This document shows, piece after piece, positions 58,744 through 64,000 of a stretch of 64,000 nucleotides of DNA; position 1 is the stretch's first letter; each line of letters opens with the position of its first letter. Made by a program: the position numbers and the translations under genes. The notes below the pieces were generated by a model. It ran no database searches and was not told where the DNA came from. It saw only the letters and a list, made by a program, of their open reading frames with translations. The DNA is taken from NCBI GenBank assembly GCA_016584305.1, contig JACEEZ010024128.1, positions 1 to 64,000 of the forward strand, written 5' to 3'. This DNA comes from Chionoecetes opilio (taxonomy: Eukaryota; Arthropoda; Malacostraca; Decapoda; Majidae).

Positions 58744-60294
58744 TAAAAACCGTTAAGCCGTGGAATGTATCAGTACGAGGCTGCGGAAAATGGGAAAAAA
58801 CAATGTTTCCCTATTATCTCAAAAACCGGATTTTTTTTTTATAAAACGTTATAGATTAAACAAATCACGATTTCAACAGGCCTCCCTGTGGTGTAAGCAG
58901 ATTAAAATTACATTGAGAAATGAGCGCAATAAGTGTGTTTTTAGGGCACATTTCCGAAAAAGTATATTCCAGAAATCCAGGGGACGGAGTCATACATGAG
59001 TCAAACTCTTGCTAATAATAAATTTGCATTTTTAATAGTAGCATACGATTCCTGCATAGATGCTCTCCATCAAGACATACACTAAATGTTTGCCGGATAA
59101 AAGATAGATGTATGGCGCGTCAATAAGCTGCTGGAAAGTGAACATCACAAAGTTGCGTAAAATATAAAAAACTGTTATATCTCAAGATCGGTATAAGCAA
59201 AAAAGAAACGGATAGTTGCTTAGGGTCTATCTCGTTGAGCTTAACAAAAAGTATTCAAGGCATATTTGGTCTAGGGTTAATAGTTACATAGTAAAAAATA
59301 GGGAAACGCAATAAAGGTAGTATTTGACCATTACGTATAAACAGCCTAAAAATTGGTCGAGTTGTATTATCATACAGACGTATAAATGATCTTTACAACA
59401 ATTGTACATTTTCCGAAGAACAATAATACATGTTCTATATAATTTTCTCACAGATCATATTTGGGTTTTTAAAAAGGCGTACATATAATTTACGGGGATA
59501 AATAAGCTTAAAAAGGCTCAAAAATTTGTTTTTGGTACTATATAGGACAACGAAGCCCTTTTCGTGATCCACCATCAAAAACCCCCCCCGATGAACAAAG
59601 TTTCTTTGAAAAATCCGGTGAAAAAAAAATTGGTGAAAATTCTGAGGCCATGTTGGCCCGGAATTATATTGGAAAAAAAATTTTTTTACAAAAGACCAAA
59701 TTGGTTTTCCCTACAAACTTTGGAGCTGATTTAAAATCTAAAATTTTATTTTTTTTATCCCGTCTAGATTTTGTGTAAAGCAAACACTTTGCAAAATGTC
59801 TCCCAAAGTCCGTTTTTGGTTTTAATGCCAGAATATGAAAATTGTTTTCAAGGTTGAGGAAATTTTTGGTAAACTATATACAAATTCTACGTTTTTGATC
59901 ATAAACTTTACCCCGGTTAGAAACACAAGTTCAAGAATAGCGCTTTTTCGCGACGTTCACCCCCCCTGTTCAGTCTATTCTATACCGTTCCACGGTTCCA
60001 GGGGGCTGATGCCGGGGGAAAAAAATCGAGACTGGCCCCGTCCCATTCGTCTTTCCATTGGCGGGGGGATAGAGTGGGCGGTCCTCCGGGAAAAATGCCA
60101 CATGTTTAAAAAGCGGCTTTTATTTATTAACTTCTCAAGGGGAAAGTTGCGGGATGAACTATGAAAACATTAATGGAAATTTTATTTAATTTACCGTTAA
60201 TAACACTATCTATAGTCGCCAGCACTAATGTCGCAGGGGGGCATTTTTAGGGTTTTAGCATCATACAGATCAATCAGGCACGTGTGCTTACATT
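58744..60294. other. Spacer between two hAT elements
   Basis: From the TTCCCTAA duplication to the ATCTACAT duplication. Short open frames (58760-58999, 59835-60164) show no motif. Confidence 0.5.
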
Positions 60295-61199
60295 ATCTAC
60301 ATATGATTCTCAAACGGGTCCCGCGGCGCATTTGTGCGCCGGTGAATCCCCTAGGTGCCCCGCGTTTTTTTTCAAGATAGGGGGATTTTGCGCTTGAGGT
60401 GCATTTTTTTGTTTTTTTATTAAAGATGGAAAATGGAAAATGAAGAGTTAATAGTAACTGGCAGGTAGATGCAAGGCCTTTTAATATATTATAATCTTTG
60501 GGTAGATGGATACAAAAAAAAATGAGAATAAATAAATGTTTTTCATTTTAAAAAAAAAATACTTCCCGCTTCCACCACAATACGGTTGAAGGTACGGTAC
60601 ACGTCTGCCCAGTCTGAGCCGCAGCCTGGGTTTTTACGGGTTTACCAAAAATTACTAGTTTTTCACGGTTATGTAAAATTGTTTTTAGCGAATAAAAAGG
60701 AAAAAGGATGATGAAGGAAACTGATGCATACGTATATCAGTAACTTTATGAATTTTTGAGTTTGACGTGTTTTTTGTAAACCCCATCGATAAAAAACGAA
60801 ATTTTGGAACACACGTAGGCAGAGCGTTGGGGGGCACCCCCGTGGTCGGTACTGTGACCCTCAGTAAGTATCACTGTTGGGGTGTTTATGAGTCCAAGTA
60901 AAAAAAGGGATAGTACCTCATTAAAAGCAAAAGGAAACTGAAGGCAATAGCGGTAAAGTGCAGTTGATCATGAATCCAAAAGTAAAATGGTCAAGGCCCA
61001 AGGCAAAAGTAACAGTAAAAACTGTTAAAAGGGAGTCCTCTCGCCAGACCCTAGTTGGGAAGTGAAAAAATAAATACTTTAAAAAATGAGCATAGTCGTA
61101 CAGGTCGTGCGAAAAAGTGAAGTGACAGTTGAAAAAACCCGTATCGTGCGGCCGGCGGGCAAAGATAAGTGACGATGAAAGTGATTTTTTGTCATCCGG

Positions 61200-62900
61200 G
61201 TCTGAGTGTGGTAAAAAAAGACAAACACGTGCCAGCAAAAGAAAACCGCAGTAAGTCTTTTCGCCTTATAACGACTTTTTCTTTGGACTTGGGTTACTTG
61301 CTGTGTGATAAAAGGGGCCCCCAAGCCAAATGGTTTTTGCGACATTTAGCATAAAAATGAATCTTGACCCCTATGAAAAAAAAGAGACTTTGCAACAAAA
61401 CATGAAACCCCTCTCCAAAGCCTATAGATTTTTCTTTTAAAAGAACTCTTGAAAGTAACAAACAAAAAAGGTTTTGGGGTTTTAGAAAAAAGGGGAAGGT
61501 GGGAAAAAGGGACGAAAACACCCTTTTTTAGTGGGAAACATACAGCAAAAAAAAATGAAACCCCATTCAATTGCAGTCTACTTTTCCTTCCGTTGTGGGG
61601 GGCTGTGGTGAAAAAAATTGTTTGGGGGTGGGCTGAAAAGGAAGTGAAAAAAATTCCCCTTAAAGGGCGACACATTTTGGGAACGAATCAAGGGGCTGTC
61701 GTCTGTTTGAAAAAAGTGTGTGGAACTCGTGAAAGGGAAAATTAAGCTTTACAAGCGGGGAATCAAAAGACATTGGAGGAAAACCTCAGTTTCTAGTGTC
61801 ATCCGTTATGTTGCTGATAACAAATAACTGAACATTTTTTTGCGCAAAAAACTTTGGGCAAACCACAGGACGGAGATATTTTCCACGTAACAAATATTGA
61901 AAAAAGGCTTTTCTGGGGGAAATGTGTAGGAATTTTCCAATGGCTTTTCCATCCCATGGTGGGGTCGGGAAAAGGTTTTTGTCCCTTTGTCAAAAGGAGA
62001 ACCCGATTTGATTACACCCCCTTTTTTCTTGCACCGTGAAGCTCTTGTTGAAAAAACCGGACAAGAAATTAAAGTTTGTTCCCGATGATGTTGTGAAATG
62101 GGGAAACTTTCTTTTTAAAACAGACAAAGCATTCAAGACTATTTTTATGCTTTTTGAAAAAATGGATCTCCTCACGAAGTCTTCTCCTCCCCACGAAGTC
62201 CCGGGGGTTATCAAAAGGCAAGTGTATCCCGGGTCATGAATGAGCGAGGAAATGCCCTTTTTTTTACCCTTTTGGGGGAAAAATGAATTTTGGAATTTTC
62301 TTTCTGATGAAATTTTTGGGGTGCAAAATTTTGCTACTTGGCAGACTATTTTAACATCTGAAAAAAGGTTAATGCAAGTAGCCCAGGGAGAATGAAATAT
62401 GGTAACATTTTACAAATGAAAGCCTTGGGAAAAAAAATTTGGCTTGGAAAGAAAAAAGGGAGGAAAGGGAAAATTACATGTTTTTAAAAGACTGCTGAAT
62501 TAAATATACAACATTGTTCCACTCATTGCAGCACCTTAAAGCCCAGGAAGGAAAATAGAAAAAAATTTTCAAAAAATTATGTTGAAGTTTTTGACTGGGG
62601 TGAGAGATCCATTCTTCACTCCCTTTAGCAAGCCACAACTTTGCATCCTTTTAAGAAGAGGAAATAATCAACATCCTAAAGCCGCACCTAAAACTGCAAA
62701 ATTTTGGATAGACATTAGAAAGCTTCGGATTCCAAATGGAAAAAAACGCCCCCAAAATCCCAAAAGGGAAAAACCTTGAATTTCAAATCATACTGTGTGA
62801 ACTGGGATTTTCAGCCCTCACAAATATAAAAAAATAAGAAAAGGAAAAAATTGCTGGTGTTGAAGGGAAATGAGGTGTCTGTCAAAGCCCTCCTAACATA
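61200..62900 (+). pseudogene. hAT transposase (ZBED5-like), frameshifted
   Basis: Middle: GKCVGI then MVGSGKGFCPFVKR (61918-62000), equivalent to the usual KCVGICTDGA..M.G..KGF...VK. The HREALV-like sequence runs across a frameshift near 62033-62048. Then KKLKFVPDDVVKWGNFLFKT (62064-62123), FMLFEKMD (62141-62164) and HEV...L.TEV-like text. C-terminal: FWIDIRKL near 62702-62725, then across a frameshift YLCELGFSALTNIK (about 62788-62830), the dimerisation segment, and EGEMRCLS-like text (62855-62885). It is a different lineage from the hAT at 34391. The N-terminal BED finger (about 61270-61400) is too damaged to confirm. Confidence 0.7.
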
Positions 62901-63004
62901 GGCGGAAAATCAAAATCCCTGTTGGAGCAAATCCATATGCAACAGTATGTTATTGTTTTAACAAAAAATTTTTTTTATTACACATTTTTTTCCTTATTCC
63001 CTTC

Positions 63005-63029
63005 ATAATATATTATATATATATATTAA

Positions 63030-63066
<37 letters not shown>

Positions 63067-63178
63067 ATATTTATATATATTATATATAATATATTATATA
63101 TATATTTTATTATATTATTATTATAATATTAATAAAATATATATAATATATGTTAATATATGTATATATATATAATAT
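63005..63178. repeat. AT microsatellite
   Basis: About 170 bp of TA/TATTA repeats just inside the right end of the hAT. Confidence 0.9.
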
Positions 63179-63256
63179 AGCTGCTGCGCCGCCGAAGTCC
63201 AAGATATAATCTAGTGCGCCGCCGTCCAGTGAAGTTTGAGAACCTCTGATCTACAT

Positions 63257-63690
63257 AACACTATAGCTACATGTCTTCAGTGACACATACAAGTCTATAG
63301 TGATGCTAAAATTCGTAATATATGGCGCCTGGTGACATTAGTGCAGTGGCGACTATAGTGTTGTTGACGGTACATTCATTTCCCAAGATGTTGTTTCAAC
63401 AAATTACGAATATTGTAATTTATCGTGAAATTACTTTAGTCTTATGGTCGGCCATCATGGTGTTTCATGTCTTATCAGTGGCACGAGAAGCTCTGGTCGT
63501 CTTCCCCGCTGACTGTAGTGCGCATGCGCCAGTTCTCCTCACACTGGTCCAAGGTGGTCCTGCTCTCTGGGCTGCACCGATCTGGACTGATGTAGACTGG
63601 TCCAGCCCGCCTCTCGAAAACAGTCTCCGCCCCGGACTAGTCCAGTCCAGACCGGGCTAGAACGGTCGCGAAAACGCGCTATTTATATAC
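63257..63690. other. Short spacer with GTCTGGACTGG inverted repeat
   Basis: An open frame at 63322-63660 has no known motif. GATCTGGACTGATGTAGACTGG (63578-63601) pairs partly with the CCAGTCCAGACC region at 63642-63655, a small hairpin. The LINE 3' end follows. Confidence 0.45.
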
Positions 63691-64000
63691 ACATGGATTC
63701 CTCATGGAGGGGGGCCACCCTCCTTACTGTGATGATTGCTTGGTCCCCTTAACTGTGCGGCACTTGCTGGTCGAGTGTCCTAGTCTTGGGGAACTGCGTG
63801 AGCAATTTTTGTCCCAGTGTCGGGGGGCGGACGGTGCTTACCGTCTCTCCCTGGCATTGGGAGAGAGGTGTTTCTCCCCGGGACATGAAGTCCATACCTT
63901 TATTGAGAGGGCTGGCCTTCTCAACAAGTTATGATGTTTTAAATATTCTTTTATTATTGCTTTTTATACACTATTGTTCTTTTATATATTTTGATTATAT
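63690..64000 (+). mobile_element. I-clade LINE, 5'-truncated 3' end (copy 3)
   Basis: Best preserved copy of the family's C-terminal tail. The frame 63704-63934 is open and reads HPPYCDDCLVPLTVRHLLVE, then CPSLGELREQFLS, CFSPGHEVHTFIERAGLLNK, stop. The Cys-x2-Cys...His...Cys arrangement is the zinc-finger-like tail that follows RNase H in this clade. The element continues past the window edge, so its 3' UTR is partial. Compare 11200-11410 and 19605-19785. Confidence 0.85.

Larger units (their letters stand above)
60303..63248 (+). mobile_element. hAT transposon (ZBED5-like) with exact 8-bp target duplication
   Basis: ATCTACAT at 60295-60302 and 63249-63256. The left end reads ATGATTCTCAAACGGG followed by a GCGGCGCATTTGTGCGCCG block. 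The right end complement reads CAGAGGTTCTCAAACTT followed by GGCGGCGCACTAG. TTCTCAAAC plus GCGCC blocks are typical of animal hAT ends. Length 2.9 kb. The transposase lies on the + strand inside; an AT microsatellite precedes the right end. Confidence 0.85.

Overview
The window looks like nuclear DNA of an arthropod, most likely a decapod crustacean. It has no operon structure and no intact host gene. It is dense in microsatellites, carries (TTAGG)n-type repeats, and is built almost entirely of decayed transposons: an I-clade LINE, RTE-like LINEs, piggyBac, three hAT elements, foldback elements and MITEs. The species call is inference; I recognise the element families, not a species-specific gene. 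I see no tRNA, rRNA or CRISPR.

Layout. 1-5190 is unresolved DNA with two pairs of long direct repeats. 5190-11615 is a near full-length I-clade LINE (zinc-knuckle ORF1, then endonuclease, RT, RNase H and a Cys/His tail), frameshifted throughout. About 11240-19571 and 19590-28322 are two copies of one segment of about 8.5 kb. Each holds the LINE 3' tail and a 7-kb piggyBac element flanked by TTAA, with a possible small upstream exon, a putative intron filled with microsatellites and 34-bp minisatellites, and a recognisable transposase. 29-34 kb holds fragments of three non-LTR retrotransposons, one apparently nested in another. 34391-37163 is a ZBED-type hAT.

37.6-50 kb holds three fragments of one arthropod repeat-family protein in sense order on the + strand. 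The second and third abut in protein terms but are separated by a palindrome of about 3.7 kb (arms about 45660-47228 and 47590-49315). The palindrome carries (CCTAA)n tracts, GGGCGAAWTGAC motifs and a 202-bp MITE in one arm only. 50301-50655 is a MITE with TAA target duplications. 50901-58735 is a large hAT flanked by an exact 8-bp duplication (TTCCCTAA), with a Tigger/pogo-like element inside. 60303-63248 is another hAT, flanked by ATCTACAT. 63690-64000 is one more I-LINE 3' end, the best preserved.

Sequence quality matters for reading this. About 1-11.6 kb and 51.4-63 kb are full of stretched homopolymers, and known reading frames break every few tens of bases. The two 8.5-kb copies differ mainly by small indels. 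Much of the apparent decay, and perhaps the duplication itself, may come from unpolished long-read assembly.
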